64,000 nt of DNA from Pestalotiopsis fici W106-1 (taxonomy: Eukaryota; Ascomycota; Sordariomycetes; Amphisphaeriales; Sporocadaceae): assembly GCF_000516985.1 (NCBI RefSeq), contig NW_006917097.1:186001-250000 (forward strand), given 5' to 3'. This document shows, in pieces, positions 20,614 to 32,010 of the stretch. Each line of letters opens with the position of its first letter. Position 1 is the first letter of the stretch. The notes beneath the pieces are model-generated. The model saw only the letters and a program-made list of their open reading frames with translations, made no database searches and was not told where the DNA came from. Position numbers and translations under genes: made by a program.

Positions 20614-23600
20614 TTAGCAAACTATTCTTTCCAGAATCGGACTTTGCGTGATATGAGCCACCTCCTGTACAAAGGAACTGTCCAGAGAAAATGGCTTTCC
20701 AACGACATTCGGAATGAAGCTGCCCACGAGCCGCTCTGGGCGTATGTCTTCTACCACGATACGATCGCGCAGGAAGGCTCGCCATGTAGGAACTCCAGGT
20801 TCCAAGCGGCTCGAGTGAAACGGTACTTCAATGCCAGCCAATGGAATGGTAGCTTTGCCCCTACGGAGCTCAACATCCAGCGGTAATTGTTTTGACTGCG
20901 CGATACTCTGGGCAATGATCTTCCCGACAGTGGTTCCCTCCGGCTCCGAAGAGCCTAGGAACTCCTGAATGGATGCCGGCTTGATTTTTTGGACAGCGGC
21001 AGCATTGAGTATCTCGGTAAGGCAATGGAGGTTTTGCACCTAGTTGTGTTAACTTGTCGTATTCAAAAGGATTGGGTGGAAAAGAGACATACATGACCGG
21101 CACAAACATATTGTTCACCTTCAATGTTGAAATTTACAATTTCCAACAGCTCGCCACTTTCGCGGTGGATATGGCGGACAATTTGTCGCAGCGCGGCATC
21201 ATCGAAATCTAGCGTGGAGAATTAGCTTTGGTGGACTTCAACCAGTGAGCAGCAGCTGTGAGAGACTCACGTTTTCCCACCCTAGCTGGATTGGCTGCCA
21301 TCATGGAGTAACCAGTATAGCCTTGGTGGTTTCTGGGAACGGCCAGCTGCATGATCAACCCTCTATACAAACAAATGCTGAGCATGTCCTTGAAACTGAC
21401 AAAGCCAGCCAAGGAAGAGAGGGCTCCGTATTCGCCCAACGAGTGGCCAGCGAACAAGGCGCCCTCCTGGATCAGTCCGCTCTCTCTCATGTGCTCAAAA
21501 GTCGCCTTTTCCAATAAGATGATGGCTGGTTGTGCAAAGAGTGTCGATTGCAGAAGACCGCGAGCATCGGAAAAGGTGTGCGATGTCGAGTCTCGGCTCA
21601 ATCCTGGTATGATTGGGATTGAACGGCGTGTACCGTCGCTCTCGGTCACCTCGGACCTCATATCGAGGTAGTTTTGAAGTATCTTCTGGCCCTGGCGACC
21701 TCGGAAATGAACCGTAAGCTCTTTCGGGTTTTCTCGAATGACCTGAAGGATCGACCAGCCTAGCAAATCCCAATCATTAGTATCATTCTCTTCAATGTTT
21801 GGCAAAATAATCAAGTCATCACTCACCGTACGTGTCCCTGATATGGCTGTCCATCTCATCATAGATGGCTTTGGCAACGGGACTAGTCTCATAGAGACCC
21901 ATTCCCATCCCAGGTGACTGGCTTCCCTGACCAGTAAACAGGTATGCTGTCGAGGGTTGGTCGACTTCGGCCTCGCCGCGTAGCACCTCCTCGCCAGTCT
22001 CTTCCTGACGGGCTGTGACTTTGAGGACCATGCGACCATTGTTCATCGCAACATGTGAGAATCCCACAATGAGGTGGTCGCCTGGCCGAACCATGCCAAC
22101 AAAGGAGGCATTGAAGCGCCGCATCCGCTGTGGCTCGCCCGGAACCACGAGATCTTCGACCACCTTTCTGGAGACTGCTGCCGTGTACATGCCGTGCATA
22201 ATGGGGCAAGGCAGCTCAGCCAGGTCGGCAAAGACTGGAGATACATGGATGGGATTGCAGTCGCCCGAAGTCTCGGCGTAAAGCTGCGTGTGGGAGGGCA
22301 TAATGACGGTACGTTCAGAGTCTTCAGCCCATCCGGGATTTTTGAGCATCACCTTGGCATCAATGACTCTGCCTTTTCGTTGAAGAAAGTCCATGACTGG
22401 GTTTCCGAGACTTCTGGTCGCGTCAAGGTAGATGGAACCCACTTTGACTCTGCTGCCATTCCAGAGCATATGCTCCACAGTGCCTCGGATCATGAGGTCC
22501 GCAGCCTTTGTATGATCCAGCCATTGAGCTCGCGTCTGTGTTTTAAATATCAATGTCTTTCCAGAAAGTGTATCACACGCATCATCGAGTCGGAGCCAAG
22601 AACGATCACGCAAGACAGCCTCATCTATCTTGGACTCGACCTTGAGCTCCATGACGGGCTCTTCCTCATATCGGAAAGTATTGTGGTGGTCGGAGAAGCT
22701 GCCCTTGATGAAGAACTCGGATGTGACAGTGCCAATGTGACGACTTTCCCGAAGCAGCTTGGCCTCAACAACGACCGACTTGCCCGATGGCTGAATTGTT
22801 ACAGACCGGATCGAGGACTCTGAATTGATAGAATCCCCGACCTGCAACGGCGCAGCGCCAGAGGTATACTCGATTCCTATCGACTGGTGTACGAGGCGGA
22901 GGATGTCGCCGTCTAGATCACTGATCAGCAAGGGAGTCATCAAGACGTCCCATGACGCGATCACGCCTGTCTCCAGTGGCAGGGTATTTGTTCGACCGAT
23001 ACTGGACCCATCAGACATGGCGTGGGAGACGACCGAGCTCAGGGTTTGCTGAAGCTTTTGGGTGAGCTCGAAGCTGCCCCCAAAGAAACGGTCTGTGAGT
23101 CTGCCATTTTGTGCCTCTCCCTGGCCGAGCCAGAGTTGGGCATAGAAATCCTGGATCCGGCGATTGCGATTGTCGGTGCAGTCAATCAGCTGCATGCTGC
23201 GCGCATCATACTTTAATTGCAGAGTCAAACTTGCCACGCCCGTGGGAACATGGTCGCCATGAACGAATTGTACCTGAAGCTTATCAGGAGAGGCGGCGGT
23301 CACGCGTACGATAGTCTGATCCGAGTCATCATGTTGGAGCGACATCTGGTCGCAGTCGCGGTCCAGAATCAAAGTGTATCCGTGTCGGGCTGAGAAGATG
23401 CGACGGAATGGGTTAGGACGACTACGGTTTGTAGAAGTTTCAAACAAGGTGTCTTGTTCAAGTAGGGCAAGGACGGAAGGGCATGTGTAGGGCTCTAGAC
23501 ACTCGATCCAGTCATCTGGACCGGGGAGATCTTGGCCGGACACGGGCTTGAAAGCGGTACTACCAGCCATGTCATCGATAATGATACTGTTGGAGATTGG

Positions 23601-26600
23601 ATGAGCCACGGCCACGGGCAGTGTCGCCTGGAGTTTGACGTTGCTCGAATCCTTGTAAGCCTGCATCAAGGCGACCAGATCATTTTGAATCTCATCTAGA
23701 ATTTCTTTGGATGACTGGTCATCTCTCGTCGAGTATCTCACAGATACGGGGCTTTGCAAAATACAGACACGTTCTGGGTCCTGATCGATGACGGCCTCAA
23801 TGTCCTCCGACTGCCACAGAGAGTCCTTCTTGAACCAGTGTTCAAAGTCATCGTCAAAAGCCACGACGAAATTGACTGGCTTCCGGCCACGGAGTTTGCA
23901 AGCCTGCACGAAAGCACGGGCGTCCTCGGGATGGAGGATTTGCTCTGTAATCTCGGGGCAAAGGCGTTTTAGCTCCGAGATCAAGGTTTCTGCATTTTCC
24001 AGCAAGGAAGGATCAACACTGTGAGGATACAATCTTTCAAGCGTCCGATCGACAAACTCGTGCACAAGTTCGTGGTAGGATGGGTGGACCCATCGCTTCT
24101 GATGAGCAACATACATGAGGTTTACCAGTCGATCTAGCACCTCAGCATAGGTCATGTCCTCAAGGTCCGCCGCATGGCCCGCAGCATCTTGACCGAACCA
24201 GGGCTTGGCGTAATCTTCATTGAGGCGCTTGATTATCTCGCTTTTGCGCTTGAGAAGAGCTGCTCTGCGCTCCGACTTGGGAAGACTGAAGATGGTGTCG
24301 TCCATTTCTTTCCAGAGCCGGACACCGCGCGTGGCTACTTTGTGGATGGGCTGGCCCATCTCCGACGTTACAGTCAGAACCCCGGCAGCACCTGTCTTCT
24401 CATATGACTGTTCCCACTCCGAATCGTTGACACCCGAAGCCTTTACTAGAACCTTCTTGACGCTGGGGGAGGTGTTTGAATCGGTGGCAACCATCATTCT
24501 ACTGCCTAGCAATATGCCATCGCACGGCATTTCTGGCCTCCCGAACGGAACGGACCAGGATCCAGTCAGATAGGGGAGCATTCCCTTGCCGTCTCCAAAG
24601 CCACTGCCTACCACAAGGTAGAGGTTGGAGCAGCGACGTATCTCGCTATACGTCTCAAGCAGTGGTTGGTGAAAGTCTTCGCATGAGTGGTGACCGCCAC
24701 CGCGGCCGCCAGTCCATTGAAGAATGATGGGAAAGGTAGGGTGTGCCTTGGCAATGCTAATGACATCTCGTATAGCCCCGATGGACCCAGGCTTGAAGGA
24801 AATGTGCTCAATGCCCAAGGTCTCAATGTACTGTGCAGCAACCTCGGAGGATGGAACGCCAGCACCAATTGTGAGCCCTCGAATCGGCAACCCATTGCTG
24901 ATGAGCTGGCGGATCAGAGGAATTTGATAACCTATCGCCTTTGGGTCGACGTAGATCAGATTGCATGTAATGCTCCGTCCCACTGGTATGTTGGCGGCCA
25001 GCTTCTCAATGGCCGACGTCATGGCTGCAGCATTGTGGTAGCCACCGCCGGCCAGTTCAATGTGATACCCGGCATCGGTGACAGATGCGACAAAGTCCCA
25101 TGGCACTGTGGTCGGCGTCATGCCGGCGACTATGATGGGGTGGGCTTTCAGAATCTTGTTCAACCGCGTCTCAACTCTGTAGTCGCCATCGGCAGACTGA
25201 ACGAGTCGAGGTCGGAACCTCTCTTTCCATGACTTGATAAAAGTAGATGACCTGGAGAATTCTTGCGCAAACATCTCTGCCTTGTCTCCCGTCGTGGCCA
25301 GGTCGGCAGTGTCGAGCTTCGTGCCATCAATCACACGAACACCGCGGCCATCCACATTCTGATGCACCATGCCAGCGAAGCGCCCGGCACCGAGAGTAAT
25401 GATGTGTGAGAATCTTCTTGGTCCATTGTCCACTTGAAGAGTCTTGGGCCAATCCACCACCTTTGTACTGACAGCGTCGATCAAGAGATGGGTCATGTCT
25501 GCTTCTGGCCTGTATGCCATGCGCATGTCTAAGCCGCTCTCGGTGTCAAAAACTGGAATTCTCAGGTCGCTTATCCTCGCAGGGTCCGGCCAGGATCTAG
25601 ACATTCTTGCGCTGACACGGTCCGCTGCCTCCCGTAGATAGGGTGTGTGGAAAGGCGCATTGACCGGTAGGAAAACCAGGGAAATGACTGGTTTTCTCTT
25701 GCTGTATGGCACACGGCTTTGATCAAGACCGTCCTTTGCGCGAATTTGACGCAACCGCAAGACTAGACCTCTCAGGCTTTTCGGCGGCCCAGCAACAACA
25801 TGATCTGCTGAAGAGTTGATGAGGGACAGGTGGAGGCGCTCATCCTTTGACAGGTACTTGTTGCCTGCAGCAATCATGCCGTCCAATTTTTCTCTGCCCA
25901 TTCCTCGTACCAACAACATGTGAGACGGAATGCCCTCTCCGTTTTGTACATTATCGTTGATCATTGCTGGGCTGAGCGCCGACTGTGGCGCTGCGAGTTG
26001 GCTCTCATAGCCAATCCAGAATAGCATTTCCATGGCCCACTTTGCTTCCACGAGAAATGACTCCCACGAATGAGCTTTTGCGACTGCTGTAGCAAGTATT
26101 ATTCCTTGCGAGTGACCCGTAGTTCCAGCCAGGGTCTGAGCCATCTCTGCTGGAGTCTTGCCCAGCAATTGGCATATTACGGAATAGTGTAGCAATCCTG
26201 TGAGACCAATGATGGGAAAGCTGACAGCTGCACCAGAGATGAAGCTCTTGCTCGGTCGTGTTGCCGGGTCTGCCAGCCAGGCTGCGAGGTCAATCTCGCG
26301 ACCCAGATAAAATGCCTTGGTGTCATGGTGCCGCGACAGCGAGTTGAGAACATCGCCCAGAACCGTGACGAGGGGTTCCAAGTACGGTTGATAGATGGAA
26401 TAGAGGTCTGCAAGATCATCCACACAGTTGGGGTTGGCCGAGCTCTGACCCCCAAATGTCACCAAGATCCGGTGCTTTTCTCTAGTCGCCGCAGATATAA
26501 AGGCACTAGGACCAGATGGTAGTGGAATAGAAAGCTTGGCCACCAGGACCATGTATGTGCGCAATATGTATTTCCGTGCAGAGATGCCATCGTCTAGCTG

Positions 26601-26984
26601 GTTCAAGAAATCATGTATCTCTTTGTCTCGTAATATATCTGATTGAACCGCGTCGAAGACTCGTGCCAATGTCCCAAGAGACACGCGGCTTGTCAGGAGA
26701 TATTCTAAGAACTGGAATGCCAGCACGGCCGCTGATATCGATGCCTTGCCATCGCTATTGCTCTGCGATTGGTCGAGGGTGGCGAGAAAGGTTCTTCGAG
26801 ACTCGTTTAGTTGCGATGCATCTGATGCAGGCAGAGTAAACTCGACATGGACTTGTTGGAAGCTGATGGAGAATTGGACTAGGACTCCAGGAGTGACAGG
26901 AGTGAACAAGCCAGGAGTATCAAAAATCTTTGGCGTGGGGTTTACCTCGTCGAATGACGATGTACCCTCTTCTGATGTAGTCAT
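20614..26984 (-). CDS. Fatty acid synthase beta subunit (secondary-metabolite type)
   Basis: Exons 26984-21827, 21759-21271, 21208-21093 and 21039-20614; 2062 aa, normal for fungal FAS beta. Domain order: acetyl transferase with GHSQG (Ser about 292); enoyl reductase with IIVAGMTPTTVPWDFV (about 620) and glycine-rich FMN region; hot-dog dehydratase with GDCNPIHVSPVFADLAELP and the PIMHGMYT strand (about 1570-1600); malonyl/palmitoyl transferase starting LFTGQGSQSPGMGMGLY (about 1690) with GHSLGEYGAL (Ser about 1826). The introns all fall in the last domain. With FAS alpha it forms the cytosolic alpha6-beta6 complex that builds an acyl chain from acetyl- and malonyl-CoA. Position among alkylcitrate genes and a spacer shared with the dehydratase gene mark it as a dedicated, not housekeeping, copy. 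It presumably releases a medium-chain acyl-CoA for the citrate synthase; chain length cannot be read. Confidence 0.95.
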
Positions 26985-27775
26985 GCCGATGTACGATGAG
27001 AGTATCGCGATGAATGGTGTGTTTAAGCAATGTGAGAACTCAACAATGAATCGAGCTTGGCGAGAAAGAGTTTACTAATGGTGATAAATTGAATCGAAGT
27101 TCCTGTGATCCAACAATGGCAAATAAAACCGTCAGACGAGTGTAACGATTGTCGGATTCAAGAAGTATCCAATTCATGCGTGTAATGTGTGGCACCCCCA
27201 ACATGGCTGAATACTGCACAAGACACCAAGGAGATTATGGCCTTCCTTGGATCAAAGTAAATAACATAATGAGATGGCCTTCAGCTTGAGTTCGGCCGCC
27301 AAGGTCCCATTGAGGACTCCACAAAATCACGGTTCACGACTCTACTGTGTTAGCTGGAGCGACGGAACAATCGCATCACGCTTATCTCGTGCTCGGCGAC
27401 GCCGCATTGTCCCATCTAGGTATGCAGTCGATAAGCACCCCGGCCGGGACTATATTGCAATTGATTCGGGGGCTCAATACGGTTCCGAATTAGCGGCCTA
27501 CCGTACATTCTGTAGCGATTCAAGGCTAGTCAGCTTTTAGCATGCAAACGCGGGCCGTATCGGCTGAGCCTCATCTTGTGCTCGGACCCGGGTGCCGACC
27601 ACCGATAGACATACCTAGCTCGGGTTCTCATTGATGGTTCGATTTTGAACTATGAGTAACTGCATGAACTGAAATACTTGATTAGATTAGCTAGAATAGT
27701 GGCAATGAAGCCGTAGTGAGGGACTCGTCTGTATTCACGCATACAGTCAGAGCAAGCAGAGAATTGACAGGCATC
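26985..27775. promoter_or_regulatory. Shared divergent promoter, FAS beta / dehydratase-like gene
   Basis: 791 bp. CGG-rich blocks include GTGCTCGGCGACGCCGC (about 27389), TTCGGGGGCTCAATACGG (about 27466) and TCGGACCCGGGTGCCGA at 27582-27598, which holds both TCGGCACCCG (reverse strand) and a TCGG-N9-CCGA inverted repeat. Confidence 0.5.
27582..27598 (-). promoter_or_regulatory. Candidate regulator site (TCGGCACCCG, reverse strand, in TCGG-N9-CCGA)
   Basis: Same 10-mer as at 4081-4090 and same inverted half-site spacing as at 18023-18039. It lies 178 bp upstream of the dehydratase start and about 600 bp upstream of FAS beta. Confidence 0.45.
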
Positions 27776-29303
27776 ATGCATATCCCTCAACCAGATGATA
27801 ACTCAGAGAGACCATACGATGAGGTCGTCACGCTCATAGTCGACTATGTCTACGACTATGAAGATATTTCAGAGGCAGCTTTGGCTCGAGCCAAGTTGGC
27901 TCTCATTGACTCCCTGGGCGTTGCCATCGAAAGCCTTACCAAGAGTAAAGAATGTGCCGCTCTGGTGAAGCCAATCCTGCCGGGGGCAGTCTCGGTCGTT
28001 GGTGGTTTCCGACTTCCAGGCACGACATACTCCTTGGATCTTTTGCAAGGGGCTTTCGACATGGGGGCAATGATTCGCTACCTCGACCACAATGATGCAT
28101 TTGCCGGTGCAGAGTGGGGGCACCCCTCTGGTAAGCCCGTCGATGCGGCCGTATGAATGCATTGCTGACATGGTATGGATAGACAATCTAGGGGCGATTA
28201 TTGCCACTGCGGATGTTTTGACGAGAGAGGCACTAGCGCAGGGCAAAAGCGATAGTGTCATCACAATCAAGCAAGTCTTGATCAGTTTGATCAAGGCGTA
28301 CGAGATTCAGGGCGTATTCCAAATCAAAAATGCATTCAACCGCGTCGGACTTGATCATACCATTCTAGTCAAGGTCGGATCGACTGCTGTTGTGTCCTGG
28401 ATGATGGGCCTGAGCCGCGAACAAGCGCGCTCGGCAGTATCCCATGCCTGGGTCGATGGCCATCCGCTGCGCATCTTTCGTCAGGCTCCCAACGCAGGCC
28501 CACGCAAGGGATGGGCGGCGGGCGACGCATGTATGCGCGCAGTGCATCTGGCAGCCCTGGCGCGAGCGGGCCAGCCGGGAATCCGGACCTCCTTGACCGC
28601 GCCACGATGGGGATTCTATGAGGTGCTCAACAAGGGACAGCACTTTCAGCTGCCCAAGGGATTCGGCACATGGGTCATTGAAAATTCCGTCTTCAAGGTC
28701 TTGACTGCCGAAGGACACGGCCTGACCGCGGTGGAAGCGACTATGGCAGCCAGCAAGGAGCTGCAGGCGCGTGGCCTTGACCCCATTCAGGACATCAAGA
28801 GCATTCGTGTACGAACTCAAGAGCCAGCCATGATCATCATAAACAAGAAAGGCCCTCTCAACAACCCAGCTGATAGGGATCACTGCTTGAGGTACATGAT
28901 GGCTGTCGTATTGCTGAAGAATGGGGTCGAGGTTGAGACTGAGGACTATCAGGATGACAGCCCTTGGGCTACGGATGCTCGAGTGGAGAAGTTGCGATCC
29001 ATTATCAGTATGGAGGAAGATGTCCAATTCACACGGGACTACCATAATCCCGATATACGCAGTGTAGGCAGCTCCATGGAGTTCTTGCTTCAGGACGGCA
29101 CAACGATTGTAACACGGCAAGATTTCCCATTGGGCCATCCCGCCCGTGGCGATGAGACCATTCCTCTTGTGCGGCAGAAGGCAGTTCGCAACTTGGCTCT
29201 GGGTTTCTCTCAGGATCAAGTCGATGGTATTATGGCAACTCTTGATCAAGCAGATTTCGAGTCACTTCCTGCAAGCACGTTCATAGACTTATTTCAAAAG
29301 TGA
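27776..29303 (+). CDS. MmgE/PrpD-family dehydratase, 2-methylcitrate dehydratase-like (putative alkylcitrate dehydratase)
   Basis: Two exons, 27776-28130 and 28183-29303, phase 1; 491 aa. The splice restores the family hallmark LDHNDAFAGAEWGHPSDNLG, matching the 2-methylcitrate dehydratase (PrpD) pattern of a D-x-N-D followed by WGHPSDN. Further PrpD blocks are GLDHTILVKVGSTA, SHAWVDGHPLRIFR and PRKGWAAGDA. PrpD removes water from 2-methylcitrate; here the substrate should be the long-chain alkylcitrate made by the neighbouring synthase, giving alkylaconitate. The housekeeping enzyme is mitochondrial, but this N terminus (MHIPQPDDNSERPYDE) is acidic with no presequence, so it is likely cytosolic like the FAS. 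It is divergent from the FAS beta gene. Confidence 0.9.
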
Positions 29304-29704
29304 AAAAGACAGAGAAGCATATTCATCTTGATCGGTATCTCCATTTAGAAATAACACTTGCACGTTTTCTGCACTATGCCTGTCCGTTACAACTTGTCTG
29401 ATGCCTCACGGAATAATAAGCACCTGTCATTTGAATTGCTAGGTTTCTTGGACCAAGATTCGAGCGGTGCTGTGGACTATTGCACGAAACCTTTCTTAGC
29501 AGTACTGAGAACTTGAACATGAATGTAGCTGAATGTCAAATGGCGCGCATTTAGACTACAAGACTCATGACATGCATTGTGACCATCAAGGCTAGTCTTA
29601 GTACTTTATTCAATTTAATCTCATTGCTAAATCATTGATGCATTGTAGGATGAATAGTGATGATGGTAGCTAAATAGTAAAAATAGTTACATCTTATTGT
29701 ATCA
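29304..29704. other. Intergenic between convergent genes
   Basis: About 400 bp of AT-rich 3' flanks; nothing recognised. Confidence 0.5.
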
Positions 29705-31319
29705 TTACTCAGTCTGGTTCAGGTTGCCCGTGTACTTCTGGCCCGGCCGCCAGATACGAGGTGCACCTTCTAAATAGATGTTAGTGCGCACATTTGATAA
29801 AGATCCCAGGAAAATAATTACTTACCCATTGCCTCTTTCCAGTGAGCCATGAACCCCTGTGTTCTTGATACGGCCGAAATTGGCAAGATAAAGTTGGCTG
29901 GGAATCCACTTGACCATATAGTTAGCACTATTGCGGTCTATTGAAATCATGGGAAACCACTTACATGGCCTTGTAGGCAAATGCGGCAAACAAGTCGGCA
30001 TTGGGACGAAGCTTTCTCGAGATAAAGTACTCATCCTGAGCGGCTGCGCGGTCTAGAGCGAATGCGACTCGGAGAAGAGGATCTTTTTCAATCTCGTCGG
30101 ATAGTTCATCGAGAATATCGCTAATGTATGTGAAGCGAGGGTCGGTGACGCGGTATACACGATGGCCATAGCCGTAAAGACGCTCCTTGCCCGCCTTGAC
30201 GCGCTCAATCTTGGCCGGTACATCCTCGACCGTGCCAATCTCTTCAATGTTCTTGTACGCGACCTCGATGGCGCCGCCGTGCAACGGGCCGTAGCTGGCA
30301 GACAGGGCCGAGATCAAACTCGAGATGACGTCTGGAAGCGCCGAAGCAGTCTGCAGCAGGGCTGCCGTGGAACAAGTCATTTCGTGGTCGGCAACGGTTG
30401 CCCAGAGTCGCTCAATCGCATCCACATAACGGGGGTTTGGCACTCCCGTGCTCTCCTCGACGTGGCCCGTCATGAGGAGGAAGTTTCCCACATAGGAAAA
30501 GTCCTTTCTTGGTGGCGTGAAGGTCCGGTCGCTGTGGTGACAGTAGGCGGCAGCCGTGATCATGGACAGGCTAGCCATTACTCGAATGATCTGGTCATCC
30601 ACATTCTTTGGCTGGCCAAGGTAGAGGTTCTTGGCCGCATGGGCCGGCACGGCACTCATGTCGCTTGATTGCAAAGCGCTCAGTCCTGCAATCATCATGC
30701 CCAAGATGGACCCATCCTTTCTGTATCGGTTGTCTCGTTAGCCATTTACGGCAATTATGGTTACATTACTGGCAACTGCTTACGGGAATGATCTAATGAC
30801 GTTGAAAACAGTCTCGTTGATGAGTGGCACATCGTTTAGACGTTGCTGGTATGTCTGGGCCTCATCTGCTGATGGCCACTTTCCCCAGATGAGCAAATGA
30901 GACACGTCGACAAACTTTTTCTTGCCGATAATATCGTCGATTGAGTATCCCCTGTACTGGATAGTGCCCTCCAGACCATCACTGGTATTTTGTCAGAACG
31001 ACGCGAGACTATAGATAGGACCGCCTGGGATTGCTCGGGCCACTAACATGTACGTGATCTTGCTTTCGCTGACTAAGGTGTTGGAGTAGCCAGGATCATA
31101 GACTCGAATACCCTGGTCATTTTGGTACTCGGGATGGTTCGCGTCCTTGGGCGCTTTCAACACCTTGAGGTCGCTGGCGTTGATGGCATTCTGGTGGATG
31201 TTGATGGCGTGGTATTGGCCCGTACGGCTGTCAATGATGTGCAAAACGTCGCCCAATTGAGCCTTGGCACCGTTTGTGCCATTGGCGCCGTTGGTCTGCG
31301 AAATCACAGCGGGAGACAT
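29705..31319 (-). CDS. Citrate synthase family protein (putative alkylcitrate synthase)
   Basis: Five exons: 31319-31048, 30981-30784, 30720-29965, 29908-29826 and 29769-29705; 457 aa. The citrate synthase catalytic triad is in place: His about 304 in YGPLHGGA, His about 343 in GYGHRVYR, Asp about 399 in RPNADLF; IQYRGYSIDDI is the usual N-terminal block. Mitochondrial citrate and methylcitrate synthases carry a presequence; here the N terminus (MSPAVISQTNGANGTNGAKA) is neutral, Asn/Gly-rich and lacks one. The protein therefore probably works in the cytosol beside the FAS. Expected reaction: acyl-CoA plus oxaloacetate to 2-alkylcitrate plus CoA, the committed step joining fatty acid and citrate chemistry. 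It diverges from FAS alpha over about 690 bp. Confidence 0.92.
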
Positions 31320-32010
31320 GATGTAGTTTTGCTAGTGTAGAAAATCTGGAAACTTCTTTACTCATGCCATCAACATCCAGCCATCAATCAATTTATTCAG
31401 CTCAAATCAAATCATTCTGTTTGTCAAGACCGCAATCTTCCACCTTTTCTCACCTTTCGGACGTTGTGCTACCTACCGATGTGGACGGTTTTCGAGTGTT
31501 GGCGACCGACTTCGGGGCCGGCAAGCGAGGCCCGGGGTCAGACAATTGCGTCTGACTTGGCCGGCGCTGACCTCCGTCTATCAGAACGGACAATTTTTGT
31601 TCTACTCAGCAGTTCCGAAGTTTGAGATCGTCTTGGTTAGTAAGGCTGAAATTACGATATCGCAACTGGTTGCACCGCCGAGGCATGTGTCATTGAACTC
31701 CGACTCTGTATGATGGTACCTTGTTTTCGGGTCATATTGACACGATCGCACCACCAACCCAAAATCACCTGGGCCCAGTAAATCCTAGATAGCCTTATCT
31801 ATAGACAGTCAATTCTCTCATTTCTAGATTAGATGCTTGGACATTTATCTATTGGGTGCATCCCACGATCCGAGTTGTAGTGTTCAGCAGCAGTTGATCT
31901 GCACATCTTTAAAGACAATCGATTCTTGAATTTCATTTTCTATCGCCACCACATGAAGTACTAGGACTTTCATATTGTTCCTCGTGTACACGGCATACAC
32001 ACACCCGACA
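31320..32010. promoter_or_regulatory. Shared divergent promoter, citrate synthase / FAS alpha
   Basis: 691 bp. A GACCGACTTCGGGGCCGGCAAGCG block (about 31504-31527) resembles the cluster motif: GGGGCCGGCAAGCG versus GGGGCTCGGCACACG. There is no exact TCGGCACNCG. Confidence 0.45.

Noticed and set aside
22074..22823. Open frame antisense within FAS beta
   Set aside because: The sense strand encodes the dehydratase domain with conserved motifs; the antisense frame has none.
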